Assembly (NCBI RefSeq): GCF_003762835.1 | Contig: NZ_RJWA01000005.1 | Location: forward strand, 124,001 to 188,000 | Direction of reading: 5' to 3' | DNA: 64,000 nucleotides | From: Micromonospora sp. HM5-17 | Lineage (GTDB): Bacteria; Actinomycetota; Actinomycetes; Mycobacteriales; Micromonosporaceae | In this document: positions 1 to 8,797 of the stretch, in pieces | Position numbering within the stretch: position 1 is the first letter of the stretch | Layout: each line of letters starts with the position of its first letter | Notes under the pieces: generated by a model | Database searches by the model: none | What the model saw: the letters and a program-made list of their open reading frames with translations, nothing else | What the model was told of the DNA's origin: nothing | Made by a program: the position numbers and the translations under genes

Positions 1-2100
1 GCACACCGGCGCCGCGAGCCGGGCGGGGCGGTCGCCGCGCGGATGGCGGTGCAGCCGGCCGATGCGTTGGAGCACGAGGTCGACCGGGGCCAGGTCGGTG
101 ACGAGCACATCGAAGTCGATGTCGAGGGACTGCTCGGCGACCTGGCTGGCGACCACCACGTACCGCTGGGGACGGCTGCCGGTGCCGGGCGGCCCAAACG
201 TGTCGCGCAACCAGCGGTCCTTCGCGGCGCGGTCGATGGCCATGAACCGGGAGTGCGCGACCGCCACGGGGGTTTCCGGCCCGAGCGCCGCCCGCAGCGC
301 CTCAGCGGTCTCCTGCACCCGGGCCACGGTGTTGCGGACCACCAACGCACAACCGCCGTCGGCCACCTGCTCGCGTAGCAACTCCGCCAGCGTGGGCAGG
401 TCGTCGGCGAGCCGCCGCAGCGTGACCTCGAGGTGCCGTCCGGAGTCGGCGCAGCCGGTCGCGGCGGCGCCCCGCTGCGCAGCGGAGACCGTGACCAGGG
501 GGTATCGCAGGTCGGTGCGGAGCGATGCGTACGGGTCGACCGTCGGCTTGCCGCGATCGCGCCAGGTGGGCTTGGGCGGTGGGCCCAGCCGGCCGTTGTC
601 GTACGCCGCCATCAGCTCGGCCCGCCGACGTGCCGGCAACGTCGCGGAGAGCACGATCACCGGTACGCCGTACGCCCCAAGCCATTCCAGCGTCCGGTCG
701 AGGAACCGACCCATGTAGACGTCGTAGGCGTGCGCCTCGTCGATGACGACGACCTTGCCGGCGAGGCCGAGGTGGCGCAGCACCAGATGCTTGCCACGCA
801 GTGCCGCGAACAGCAGTTGATCGATGGTGCCCACGACGAAACTGGACAGGAGGGTCCGCTTGGGCCCGGCAAGCCAGCGGTGCACACCGATGTCTGTGCC
901 GCCGGCGTCCTCGGCGATGCCGCTCGGCAGCGAGGTCACCCGCAGGTCGTCGTACTCGGAGTTGAGCGCGGCCTTGCCGTGGGCCAGTCGTACGTCGCGA
1001 TCGCCCCGGCCCACCCGTGCGTCGGGGAGCCGACGCAGCCAGGACAGCATGCGGCCGAACATGGCGTCGCTGGTGGCACGGGTGGGCAGGGCCAGGTAGC
1101 AACCGGAGGCACCGGTACGGCGGGCCATGATCTCCACCGCCGCGAGCGCGGCCTCGGTCTTGCCCTCGCCCATCGCCGCCTCGACGATCATGATGCCGGG
1201 CAGCGGCATGGTCTCGGCGAGTTCGGCGACGGTGCGCTGCACCGGACGGGTCACCGCACCGTCGGGCAGCGTGAAGCGTGCCCCGAACAGCTCGTCCACG
1301 CTCGCCGGTGGCGCGACGGGCTGCCACGGGACGGGCAGGTCCAGCGACTCCCAGCCAGACCGCAGCCGGTCGGAGTCCGTGCCGGCCAGGACGTACGGAA
1401 AGTACTCCTCGTTGCTGGCGATCCAGTCGGCGACGATGACGAGGCCGGTGAGGATGGCCTGCGCGGGTTGCGACAGCGACACGGTGCTCCAGTCGATCAG
1501 CCGTTCGCCGGCGCCCGACCGCTCGGTCATCCAGGTCAGCAGCTCCTGCTGCACCTGCCGCCAGGCGCTGTCGCCGAGCAGATACGGACGCATCTGTACG
1601 TTACGGAGCCCCTCGTCGGTGGGCGGCACACCGTGGTGGCCACCGACGACGACCGCGAACGGATGCGGGTCGGCCCAGTCCTGCTCGTACAGCCAGTCCG
1701 CCAGGACGAGGTGCCCCGCGGTGGCGTGCGGGGCGTACCTGCGGTCGGCGCGGATCAGGTCTCGGTCGTAGCCGAGCCCGTGGTCACGCATCCGTTGCGC
1801 GAGGGCATGGGCCTGGTGGGCGAAGGCGGGCGTGGCCTTGCCGATGTCGTGCACCCCGGCGAGCCAGACAGCCAGGGTACGGCCGTCCGCGTCGCCGCCG
1901 GGCAGTTCGTCGGCGACACGGTGCCGGACCGCCCGACCGAGCCAGTGATCCCAGAGTTGCCCGGCCACGTCGGCGGTGTCGGCCAGATGCCGCCACAGCG
2001 GTAGCCAGCCCACGGGCGAGGTGCCGGTGCGATCGGTCTTCCCCCAGACAGAGCGTGCCGCGTCACCCAGCTTCGGGCCGCCGGCGCCGGACGCGTTCAT
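1..2100 (-). CDS. cas3: CRISPR-associated nuclease-helicase Cas3 (3' end beyond window)
   Basis: Cas3 is the effector of type I CRISPR systems: it nicks and unwinds DNA after Cascade recruits it. The reading frame is open from ATG at 2100 to the left edge (700 codons), so the C-terminus is missing. Seen in order: an HD nuclease domain with HDIGK near residue 84 and an upstream His near residue 38; GGHHG; a Walker A loop EAAMGEGKTEAA near residue 300; a DEAH box in VVIDEAHAYD; VLSATLP; and motif VI QRIGRLHRH near the edge. The start codon overlaps the stop of the upstream helicase gene (ATGA), which implies translational coupling. Cascade genes and any repeat array would lie to the left, outside the window. 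The subtype cannot be decided from this fragment. Confidence 0.9.
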   Translation of the reverse strand, partial: MNASGAGGPKLGDAARSVWGKTDRTGTSPVGWLPLWRHLADTADVAGQLWDHWLGRAVRHRVADELPGGDADGRTLAVWLAGVHDIGKATPAFAHQAHALAQRMRDHGLGYDRDLIRADRRYAPHATAGHLVLADWLYEQDWADPHPFAVVVGGHHGVPPTDEGLRNVQMRPYLLGDSAWRQVQQELLTWMTERSGAGERLIDWSTVSLSQPAQAILTGLVIVADWIASNEEYFPYVLAGTDSDRLRSGWESLDLPVPWQPVAPPASVDELFGARFTLPDGAVTRPVQRTVAELAETMPLPGIMIVEAAMGEGKTEAALAAVEIMARRTGASGCYLALPTRATSDAMFGRMLSWLRRLPDARVGRGDRDVRLAHGKAALNSEYDDLRVTSLPSGIAEDAGGTDIGVHRWLAGPKRTLLSSFVVGTIDQLLFAALRGKHLVLRHLGLAGKVVVIDEAHAYDVYMGRFLDRTLEWLGAYGVPVIVLSATLPARRRAELMAAYDNGRLGPPPKPTWRDRGKPTVDPYASLRTDLRYPLVTVSAAQRGAAATGCADSGRHLEVTLRRLADDLPTLAELLREQVADGGCALVVRNTVARVQETAEALRAALGPETPVAVAHSRFMAIDRAAKDRWLRDTFGPPGTGSRPQRYVVVASQVAEQSLDIDFDVLVTDLAPVDLVLQRIGRLHRHPRGDRPARLAAPVC

Positions 2101-4202
2101 CGGCTCACCGGCAGCAGCGGGCTGGGCACCCCGCTGTGTGACAGGTAGAGGACGTCACGGGCGCGGGTCATGGCGACGAAGAGCAGGCAGCGTTCACGCT
2201 GCAGGTCCTGCCGGTGGGCGTGCGGGTCCTCGGCCGCCGAGGTGAGGGCGTACGGCGCCGGCAGCACTCCCGCATCCAGTCCGACGACCGCGAGGCACTG
2301 GAACTCCAGGCCCTTCATGCGGTGCATCGTGGCCACGCGCACCCCGTCGACGGCCCGTTTGTCGTCGGCGACCGGGATGTGGGCCTCGCTCAGGACCCGG
2401 CTGATCGACGTGACGAGCTGTCCGGTGCGTACGGCCACCCCGATGGCGTGCGGTTCGACGCCCTGGTCCAGCCAGGTCCCGACCCGTTCGATCAGGGCCT
2501 CGTACTCGCCGTCACGGCTGTCGTGGCCGACAAGTTCGGGTACGCCGCCACGGGTGACCGAGCGATATCCCCGCAACGTGTCCTCCTGCCCGTCGAGGCC
2601 GATGGTGGGGTCGCCGCCGAGGACCTTGACCGACAGGTCCAGGATCTCATGCGTGGTCCGGTAGTTGAGCGTGAGCCTGCGGGTCCGGCCGCGGACCTCG
2701 ATGCCGAGCTGGGCCAGGGACACGTGGCTGTCGTAGATGCGCTGGTAGGGATCGGCGAGCACGAACATGTCGTTGGGCCCGGGCTCGACGAGGGCGCGTA
2801 ACAGTCGCCACTGCGCCGGGTGCAGGTCCTGCCCCTCGTCCACGACGACGTGCCGGTACGGGGCTGGTCCGCGGCGGACGATCTCGGCAGCGTCGTCGGC
2901 GAGCTGGGTGTGGGTACGCAGCCGCCGCCTCGCCAGTTCGCGTACCACGCCGTCGATCGCGGCCCACACCTGTGCACGCTGGGCCGCACGCAGGCCGGCA
3001 CCGCGGCCGCGCCGGGACGCCTGCTGGTACGCCTCCAGAGTGGTCAGTTGCTGGGCCAGCACCACCTGCTCCCACTCGTGCCGCAGGAACGCGGCGCTGA
3101 AGGTGGTGACCTGGCCGGCACGGTTCAGGAACGTGGGGGCCTGCCTCGCGGCCGACTCCCAGAGCTGGTCGAGGACGTCGCTCTCCGCCACCGTGACCCG
3201 CCCGCGGTGGCGGACCACGATGTCGTAGGCGAGCTTGTCGATGCCGATCACGTCGATTCGGGCCCGCACCGCCGGGTCCGTGGCGAGCCGGTACAGCTGC
3301 GCGGTCAGGGCGTCGGCGAGGGCGCGGGTGAAGGTGGTCAGCAGGACCTTCTCCCCGTCCGCCAACCGCTCGGCGAGAAAGACCGCCCGGTGTAGGCCGG
3401 TCACCGTCTTGCCGGTGCCGGCGCTGCCGGTCACCAGCGCGGGGCCGCTGTAGGTGTCGCGGTAGGCGATGTCGCGCTGGGTCGGGTGCAGGAACGTGCG
3501 CCACACGTCGAACGGGTGGGCCAGGATGGCGGCGAGCTCGACCGGGCCGGAGACGAAGGCGATTCGCTCGGGCGTCCGACGCGCGGCGGTCAACAGGTCT
3601 TCGGTGTCCACCTTGCCCGACACGATCCGGTCGGCCAGCTCCGCCCACACCTCCTCCACGGAGAGCCCGCTGGCCAAGCCGTTCAGGACGTCGAACTGCA
3701 CCTCGGGCAGGCGTCCGGCCAGGCTTTCCAGCTGCTCGTCGGTGGCGATGACCCGGAGCAGTGGCACCAGGTCCTCGTCCACGCCGAGCCGCACGAGGTC
3801 GGCGGTGCTGACGTGGTCGAAGAGCCCACCGTGGGTCGGCGCCGGCGGTGCCGTACGGGCGAACTCGTCGATGCCCGCCTGGTCGCGCATCTCCAGTACG
3901 CCGAGCGTCTGGTTGACGGTGAACCGGCGGCTGACCGCGAAGGCGATGGCGTCGTCGTGCGGCAGGACGTTGATCAGGGCGTACCGCTCCTGCCCGAGGG
4001 CGAGCACCACCCCGCGATAGAACTGGTCGATCCGGATGGTACGGATGTTCGGGTCACGCGCCCCGGCCAGCTTCTCCAGGTGCAGACCCGCGTGGGTGTG
4101 TTCGGCGAACTTCCTGATGGCGGCGTCGACGGCGCGCTGCACCCGGCGTTGCAGCCGGGCGTAGGCGGGAAGAAACTCCCGGCCAATCGCCAACTCAGCC
4201 AT
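2097..4202 (-). CDS. UvrD-like helicase with N-terminal RelE/ParE-like domain
   Basis: A 701-residue protein. Residues 1-110 resemble a RelE/ParE toxin fold: a basic helical start, an RTIRID strand, QFYRGVVL, and VLPHDDAIAFA, which recalls the family's C-terminal HDDAY-like segment. The rest is a superfamily 1 helicase: Walker A TGSAGTGKT near residue 240, DEGQD for motif II, a NYRTT motif, a late ATMHRMKGLEF motif and FVAMTRARDVLYL. ATG at 4202 was chosen because a GGGGGGAC ribosome site lies just upstream; an in-frame extension to 4325 has no such site and is composition-only. The stop overlaps the cas3 start by four bases, so the two are probably one operon. Whether the RelE part is catalytic, or only an RNA or protein contact domain, is unknown. 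The helicase call is firm; a CRISPR role is inferred from coupling alone. Confidence 0.85.
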   Translation of the reverse strand: MAELAIGREFLPAYARLQRRVQRAVDAAIRKFAEHTHAGLHLEKLAGARDPNIRTIRIDQFYRGVVLALGQERYALINVLPHDDAIAFAVSRRFTVNQTLGVLEMRDQAGIDEFARTAPPAPTHGGLFDHVSTADLVRLGVDEDLVPLLRVIATDEQLESLAGRLPEVQFDVLNGLASGLSVEEVWAELADRIVSGKVDTEDLLTAARRTPERIAFVSGPVELAAILAHPFDVWRTFLHPTQRDIAYRDTYSGPALVTGSAGTGKTVTGLHRAVFLAERLADGEKVLLTTFTRALADALTAQLYRLATDPAVRARIDVIGIDKLAYDIVVRHRGRVTVAESDVLDQLWESAARQAPTFLNRAGQVTTFSAAFLRHEWEQVVLAQQLTTLEAYQQASRRGRGAGLRAAQRAQVWAAIDGVVRELARRRLRTHTQLADDAAEIVRRGPAPYRHVVVDEGQDLHPAQWRLLRALVEPGPNDMFVLADPYQRIYDSHVSLAQLGIEVRGRTRRLTLNYRTTHEILDLSVKVLGGDPTIGLDGQEDTLRGYRSVTRGGVPELVGHDSRDGEYEALIERVGTWLDQGVEPHAIGVAVRTGQLVTSISRVLSEAHIPVADDKRAVDGVRVATMHRMKGLEFQCLAVVGLDAGVLPAPYALTSAAEDPHAHRQDLQRERCLLFVAMTRARDVLYLSHSGVPSPLLPVSR

Positions 4203-4431
4203 ACCGTCCCCCCGGGGTGCCTGGGAGTAGCCAGGTCGTGTCGTCGGAAGTGTCGTGCGCCGGACAGGCGCCGACCGCCTCGGTCGCGCACCATGGACCA
4301 ACATCGCGCAGCCGGCCGGACACATACTGGCAGAGTGTGAACGCGATTTGCAAGCTCTATTTCGTGGTCATTATTCACGATCTGACATGGTCGAGGTGAG
4401 CGGCAGGCCCGAGGTGTCCTCGACCGGGCAC

Positions 4432-4437
4432 TATGCT
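4432..4437 (+). promoter_or_regulatory. -10 box TATGCT of a leaderless kinase gene
   Basis: TATGCT is followed by exactly six bases and then GTG at 4444, the geometry of actinobacterial leaderless promoters (TANNNT, start point at the first base of the codon). It decides the kinase start over the upstream in-frame ATG at 4387, which has no ribosome site. Confidence 0.55.
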
Positions 4438-4443
4438 GGGTGC

Positions 4444-5739
4444 GTGGTACCCGGCCTGAGCCTCAAGGACCGGTACACGCTGGGCCGATTCCCGTTGGCC
4501 CACAAGGGGATGGGTACGGTGTGGCGCGCCCGGGACGCCCTGCTCGACCGTCCCGTCATCGTGAAGTTCGTCAGCGCCACCACAATGGACACCGACCTGG
4601 TACGTCGGTTCCGCCGCGAGGCCCTGCTGACCGCCCGCCTCGACCACCCCGGCGTACCGGCCGTCTACGACCTGGGCGAGTACGCCGGGCAGCCCTACGT
4701 CGTCTTTCAGGAGGTCAACGGGATCACCCTGTCAGACCTGGTCGCGGAGCATGGCCCGCTCCCGATCGGATGGGTGGCCGCCATCGGGGCACAGATCAGC
4801 AGCGTTCTGCTCGCCGCGCGGCAGCTCGGTCTGGTCCACCGGGACATCAAGCCGAGCAACGCGATGCTGGAGCCCAGCGGCGCGGTGAAGGTACTCGACT
4901 TCGGACTGGCCGCCGTCCCGGACGACGACCGATACTCGCGGATCACCCAGACCGGACAGGTTCTCGGCACGGTAGGCTACATGGCCCCCGAACAGATCCG
5001 TGGCGAGCACGTTGACCACCGCACCGACCTGTATGGCCTCGGGGCCACCCTCTTCGACCTGCTCACCGGAGGCCCACCCTTCGACGGCATGACCACCATC
5101 AGCACGGTGCACCACCAGATCACGGCTCCCCCACCACGCCCCGCCGAACGGCGGCCGGGGATTCCGGCCGCGCTCGACGACCTGGTGCACGCGCTGTTGG
5201 CGCCGCGCCCGGAGGATCGGCCGGACACCGCCGCCGACATCTACGCCGTGCTGGCCCCGCTCGCGCAGGATCTGCCGCCGATTCCCGGCGTGCTCGACGC
5301 CACCGCCGGCGCGGTGCAGGCGTACGCCGCGATCGTCGGCCGGGTGCCGCAGCAGGTCCGCTCCGGGGCTACGCCCGTCGCCGGGCAGACTGAGCTCGAC
5401 CCGGAGCGGACCGTGCGACAAGCGGAACAGTTGCAGGCCGCCGGGCAGTTCCGAGCCGCCGCCCGTCAGTGGCGGCGGCTGGCCGAGGACCGGATCCGGC
5501 AGCACGGCGACGACGATTCCCTGGCGTTCGAGTTCCGGAGGCGCGCCGCGCGCGCCCATCTGGCGCTCGGCGAGCACACCCGGGCCCTGCGGCAGCTCAA
5601 GGCCCTGCTCGACAACCGGATCCGGGCCGAGGGGCCGGATGCTCCCGCGGTGCGGGACCTCCGCGAGGAGATCGCGCGGATCAGCGGGGAGCAGGCGTCA
5701 CCTCCGTCTGGACGAGGGACACCCGGCGCGGATCGCTGA
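4444..5739 (+). CDS. soluble Ser/Thr protein kinase with C-terminal helical repeat region
   Basis: A Hanks-type kinase of 431 residues. Seen: a glycine-rich loop with GMGTVW (near residue 25), the VIVKF lysine, HRDIKPSN catalytic loop, LDFGLA and YMAPEQIRG. The kinase domain ends near residue 275. Residues 320-410 form a helical, TPR-like region (RQAEQLQAAGQFRAAARQW, then a second repeat). There is no membrane segment or PASTA domain, so it is a cytosolic kinase, unlike PknB. It is divergent from the RelE/UvrD helicase gene, and its last 59 bases overlap the convergent gene that ends at 5681. Kinases next to methylases occur in anti-phage systems such as Pgl (PglW/PglX), so a defence role is possible but is inference. 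Confidence 0.85.
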   Translation: MVPGLSLKDRYTLGRFPLAHKGMGTVWRARDALLDRPVIVKFVSATTMDTDLVRRFRREALLTARLDHPGVPAVYDLGEYAGQPYVVFQEVNGITLSDLVAEHGPLPIGWVAAIGAQISSVLLAARQLGLVHRDIKPSNAMLEPSGAVKVLDFGLAAVPDDDRYSRITQTGQVLGTVGYMAPEQIRGEHVDHRTDLYGLGATLFDLLTGGPPFDGMTTISTVHHQITAPPPRPAERRPGIPAALDDLVHALLAPRPEDRPDTAADIYAVLAPLAQDLPPIPGVLDATAGAVQAYAAIVGRVPQQVRSGATPVAGQTELDPERTVRQAEQLQAAGQFRAAARQWRRLAEDRIRQHGDDDSLAFEFRRRAARAHLALGEHTRALRQLKALLDNRIRAEGPDAPAVRDLREEIARISGEQASPPSGRGTPGADR

Positions 5740-6385
5740 ACGATCGCGGCAGCAACACGGCCTTCTGCTCCGGGAAGCGGCGTCCTCCGTAACGGAAGAT
5801 CTGGGCACAGTTCTGCCCACGCGTCTCCGTGGTCAGGGCACGCACGGCCAGCGGTGAGTACATGGTGCTGTGCTTCAGCCAGGCCGCCTCCTCGCCATGC
5901 CGGTCGAAGCCGCGACCGCTCGCCGCGTGCCCGAAGACGTCGTGGACCGCGCGGAACATGTCGTTCTCTCCGTCGCTCAGGTAGGGATGCGGGTTGCCGC
6001 TGGCCGCACTGGCCCAGACCTTGAGGCGACGTCGTCGCACGTCCTCGAGCATCGACTCGACGTCCGGGTACGGGTCCTCGTCAACGATCCGCACCGCGAC
6101 GCCCAGGCCACCGAATTCGGGGCGACCCACCAGGAAGTGGTACTGCTGGACAGTCTCCCGGCAGAATGCGGCGTACGCGGGGTAGGCCCGCTCGTCCCGG
6201 ACCGGCGCGGCCACGTACGCGTCCGCGATGGCCGCCCCGACCACAGGGTCAAGGCAGACTCGCGCGTACACCTGGGACGGCACGGTGGCGGTGGAGCCGG
6301 GGGCGTACCGCCGCGCACCGCGACACACGTACGCGACCGGCGGAAAGCACGGAGACGGAACGGTTGACGGCTCTGCTACGAGCAA
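5681..6385 (-). CDS. uncharacterised protein with HDxFGH/E metal-site pattern
   Basis: I do not recognise the family. The 234-residue frame has a conserved-looking core: AVHDVFGHA, then RHGEEAAWLKH, then ALTTETRGQN and a basic FRYGGRRFPEQKAV tail. HDxFGH followed about 34 residues later by the Glu of TTE resembles the iron site of aromatic amino acid hydroxylases (His-x4-His plus Glu about 40 residues on); this likeness is inference. The start is uncertain. The frame opens with TTG at 6385, but the strong ribosome site GAAGGAGGACC precedes ATG at 6395, which is in another frame that stops at 6249. Either the true start is an internal GTG or there is a one-base shift. The 3' end overlaps the kinase gene by 59 bases. 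Confidence 0.6.
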   Translation of the reverse strand: MLVAEPSTVPSPCFPPVAYVCRGARRYAPGSTATVPSQVYARVCLDPVVGAAIADAYVAAPVRDERAYPAYAAFCRETVQQYHFLVGRPEFGGLGVAVRIVDEDPYPDVESMLEDVRRRRLKVWASAASGNPHPYLSDGENDMFRAVHDVFGHAASGRGFDRHGEEAAWLKHSTMYSPLAVRALTTETRGQNCAQIFRYGGRRFPEQKAVLLPRSFSDPRRVSLVQTEVTPAPR

Positions 6386-6432
6386 GGTGGCTCATGGTCC
6401 TCCTTCGGTCGTCGGGGTGATTCGGGACTCGG

Positions 6433-6606
6433 TCAGCGCGAGGTCGGGTTCGCTCGCTCGCCCCCCGGACGCGACCGGTCGCCGTGGGCGGTGGCGGCCC
6501 GCTCGCGGCGGAGCAACTCGCCGAGCATCCTGATCTCGGAGGCGCGGCGGTCCTGGTAGAGCTTGGCGAACTTCCCGATGGTGCTGCTGCGCCCACGACG
6601 CGGCAT
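6433..6606 (-). CDS. small basic hypothetical protein
   Basis: A 57-residue frame beginning MPRRGRSSTIGKFAKLYQDR, helical and strongly basic, with no recognised domain. ATG at 6606 has GGAGGATCCG directly upstream; a second ATG at 6618 is in frame but less well placed. It lies just upstream of the metal-site protein on the same strand, with about 40 bases between, so the two may be co-transcribed from a promoter facing away from the methylase gene. It could be a DNA- or RNA-binding accessory; nothing in the sequence proves it is made. Confidence 0.5.
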   Translation of the reverse strand: MPRRGRSSTIGKFAKLYQDRRASEIRMLGELLRRERAATAHGDRSRPGGERANPTSR

Positions 6607-6688
6607 CGGATCCTCCACGAGAGGCTGTGAACGGGAACAACCAGACCGTAGCGTCCGTTAAGCGTGTACACAAGTGTCGTCGTCATGA

Positions 6689-6694
6689 TAGTGT
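6689..6694 (+). promoter_or_regulatory. -10 box TAGTGT of a leaderless methylase gene
   Basis: TAGTGT, six bases, then GTG at 6701. Upstream, GTGTACAC at 6664-6671 is a perfect 8-base palindrome and GTGTTCACGTGTG overlaps the start, so a repressor site is possible in this divergent promoter region. Confidence 0.45.
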
Positions 6695-6700
6695 TCACGT

Positions 6701-8797
6701 GTGAGCGATGAGCCGAGCCTGGCCCCGAGCGAAACCACCCTGACCGCCAGCGGCATCGCCCGACTGGCCAACGTCGGGCGCGCCGCGGTGAGCAACTGGC
6801 GGCGTCGGTACGCCGACTTCCCGACACCCGTGGGCGGCACCCCGACGAGCCCGACGTTCGACGCCCGGGAGGTCGAGCAGTGGCTACGCCGCCATGGCCG
6901 GCTGCACCAGATCGGCACCGAACAGTGGGCATGGCGCCACATCGAGAGCTACCAGCCCGCGAGTCAGATCTCCGACGTACTCGGCATCGCCGGCGCGTTC
7001 CTTCTCGTCCGCGCCGAGCAGCCCGAGGCCGCCGGCGCCGGCCTGCCGAGTCCGCGACAGCTCACCACCCGCCTGCACGCGCTCGACCCGGGCCTGGCCG
7101 CGATGGTCGATGCCCTGGTGCCGAAGCAGTGGACCACGCAGCTCGGCACCCTGCTGCGGACGCTCGACCAACTCCGATCGGAGCAGGACCCGGAGGACGC
7201 CTTCGAGTACCTGCACGGTCGGTACGTCTCCTCCGCCCAATCCCTGTCCGGCCTTGCCGGCACACCAGACCCGGTCGCCGAGGTGATGCTGGCCCTCGCC
7301 GGCACCGGGGCCCGTACCTTCGACTTCACCAGCGGCACCGGATCGATCCTGCGGATGGCCGCCGACCGGGCCGTACGGCGTGACAGCGTCACCCGCTGCT
7401 ACGCCCAGGAGATCAACTCGCAGTACGCCCTGATCACCATGCTGCGGCTGTGGTTCGTGCACCTGCGGGCCCGACGCGCCGGCCTCGACGCAGAGCCGCC
7501 CGTCGTCCACGTCGGCGACAGCCTCCTCGCCGACGCCCTGCCCGACCTGCGCGCCGACGTCGTGGTAGCCAACTTCCCCTTCGGCATCCACGACTGGGGC
7601 CACGACCGCCTCGCCTACGACCCCCGCTGGGTCTACGGACTCCCCCCGCGCACCGAACCCGAACTCGCCTGGGTACAACACGCCCTGGCCCACCTCGCCC
7701 CCGGCGGCACCGCCGTCGTGCTCATGCCCCCGGCCGCCGCGTCCCGCCCCGCCGGCCGCCGCATCCGCGCCGAACTCATCCGACGCGGGGCGCTGCGCGC
7801 GGTCATCGCCCTGCCCGCCGGCCTGATGCCGCCCTCCGGCATCGGACTGCACGTCTGGGTGCTCACCCAGCACGATCCCCACCAGGAGCATGCCGGAGAG
7901 CTGCTCGTCGTCGACACCACCGCGGCCCCGCCCGACCGGCCGCTCGCGGAGATCGTCGGCACCACCTGGCGCGCCTACCTGTCGGGCCGGTACGCGGAAC
8001 AGCCCGGCGTCCACCGTGCCGTACCGGCGATCGAGGTGCTCGACGACCAGGTCGATCTGACACCGCAGCGCCACCTGCCGCGAGCCCAGGGCCTCACCGT
8101 CGATCCGGCCCAGATCGTCACCCGGATCACCGACTTCGGTCAGCTCCTCGATCAGCTGCGACGTGCCCTCCCCGCGGTGCGACAGACCGAGAAGCCACCG
8201 TTGCGCGACGCCCCGCAGGCCGATGTCGCCGACCTCGTCCGGTCCGGCAGCATCTCGCTAGAGCGTGCCGTCTCGCGGAGCCGGTCGACGGGCGCCAGCG
8301 CCGACACCGCCGTGTTGACCGCCGCCGACATCGTGGCCGGCTCTGCGGCCACCGGCCGGGCGGCCCGCGCCGCCGACGATGAGCCCGGACCACGAGTACG
8401 CCCCAACGACATCCTCGTCTCCGTCATCGGCAACAGGATCAGCGCGCGGGTGGCCACTCCGGAACAGGTCGGTGCCGAACTCGGGCCCGGCGTGCAACTG
8501 ATCCGCGTCGACGTGACCCGCTTCGACCCGTGGTTCGTCGCCGGGGTCATCTCCCGCACCGACAACGTGCGAATCGCCGGCCGGGCCTCCAGCACCGCCG
8601 GCGGTTCCCTCCGCATCGACATCAGGCGGCTCGCGCTTCCGGTGCTGCCGTTGGAGCAGCAGCAGGTGTACGGAGAAGTGTTCCGCCAGCTCGTCGAGTT
8701 TCGCACCCTCCTCGATCGCGTAGCGGCGACCGGGGCCACGCTGGCCGGGGACATCGGCGACGGCCTGACGGCAGGCAGCCTCGGACTCTCGCACTGA
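6701..8797 (+). CDS. solitary N6-adenine DNA methylase-like protein with N-terminal HTH
   Basis: A 698-residue protein. Residues 12-65 look like a winged-helix/MerR-type element (ASGIARLANVGRAAVSNWRRRY). Residues 180-440 match the type I HsdM-like methylase core, with FDFTSGTGS as motif I and VVVANFPFG as motif IV. The C-terminal third (residues 520-690) resembles a specificity or target-recognition half (RPNDILVSVIGNRISARV, then LPLEQQQVYGEVFRQL), so M and S functions seem fused, and no HsdR follows. Motif I normally reads DPACGTGG and motif IV NPPF; here both are altered (TSGTGS, NFPF), which leaves catalytic activity in doubt. It starts at GTG 6701, supported by a leaderless promoter. The nearby kinase and helicases suggest a defence or epigenetic role. 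Confidence 0.75.
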   Translation: MSDEPSLAPSETTLTASGIARLANVGRAAVSNWRRRYADFPTPVGGTPTSPTFDAREVEQWLRRHGRLHQIGTEQWAWRHIESYQPASQISDVLGIAGAFLLVRAEQPEAAGAGLPSPRQLTTRLHALDPGLAAMVDALVPKQWTTQLGTLLRTLDQLRSEQDPEDAFEYLHGRYVSSAQSLSGLAGTPDPVAEVMLALAGTGARTFDFTSGTGSILRMAADRAVRRDSVTRCYAQEINSQYALITMLRLWFVHLRARRAGLDAEPPVVHVGDSLLADALPDLRADVVVANFPFGIHDWGHDRLAYDPRWVYGLPPRTEPELAWVQHALAHLAPGGTAVVLMPPAAASRPAGRRIRAELIRRGALRAVIALPAGLMPPSGIGLHVWVLTQHDPHQEHAGELLVVDTTAAPPDRPLAEIVGTTWRAYLSGRYAEQPGVHRAVPAIEVLDDQVDLTPQRHLPRAQGLTVDPAQIVTRITDFGQLLDQLRRALPAVRQTEKPPLRDAPQADVADLVRSGSISLERAVSRSRSTGASADTAVLTAADIVAGSAATGRAARAADDEPGPRVRPNDILVSVIGNRISARVATPEQVGAELGPGVQLIRVDVTRFDPWFVAGVISRTDNVRIAGRASSTAGGSLRIDIRRLALPVLPLEQQQVYGEVFRQLVEFRTLLDRVAATGATLAGDIGDGLTAGSLGLSH

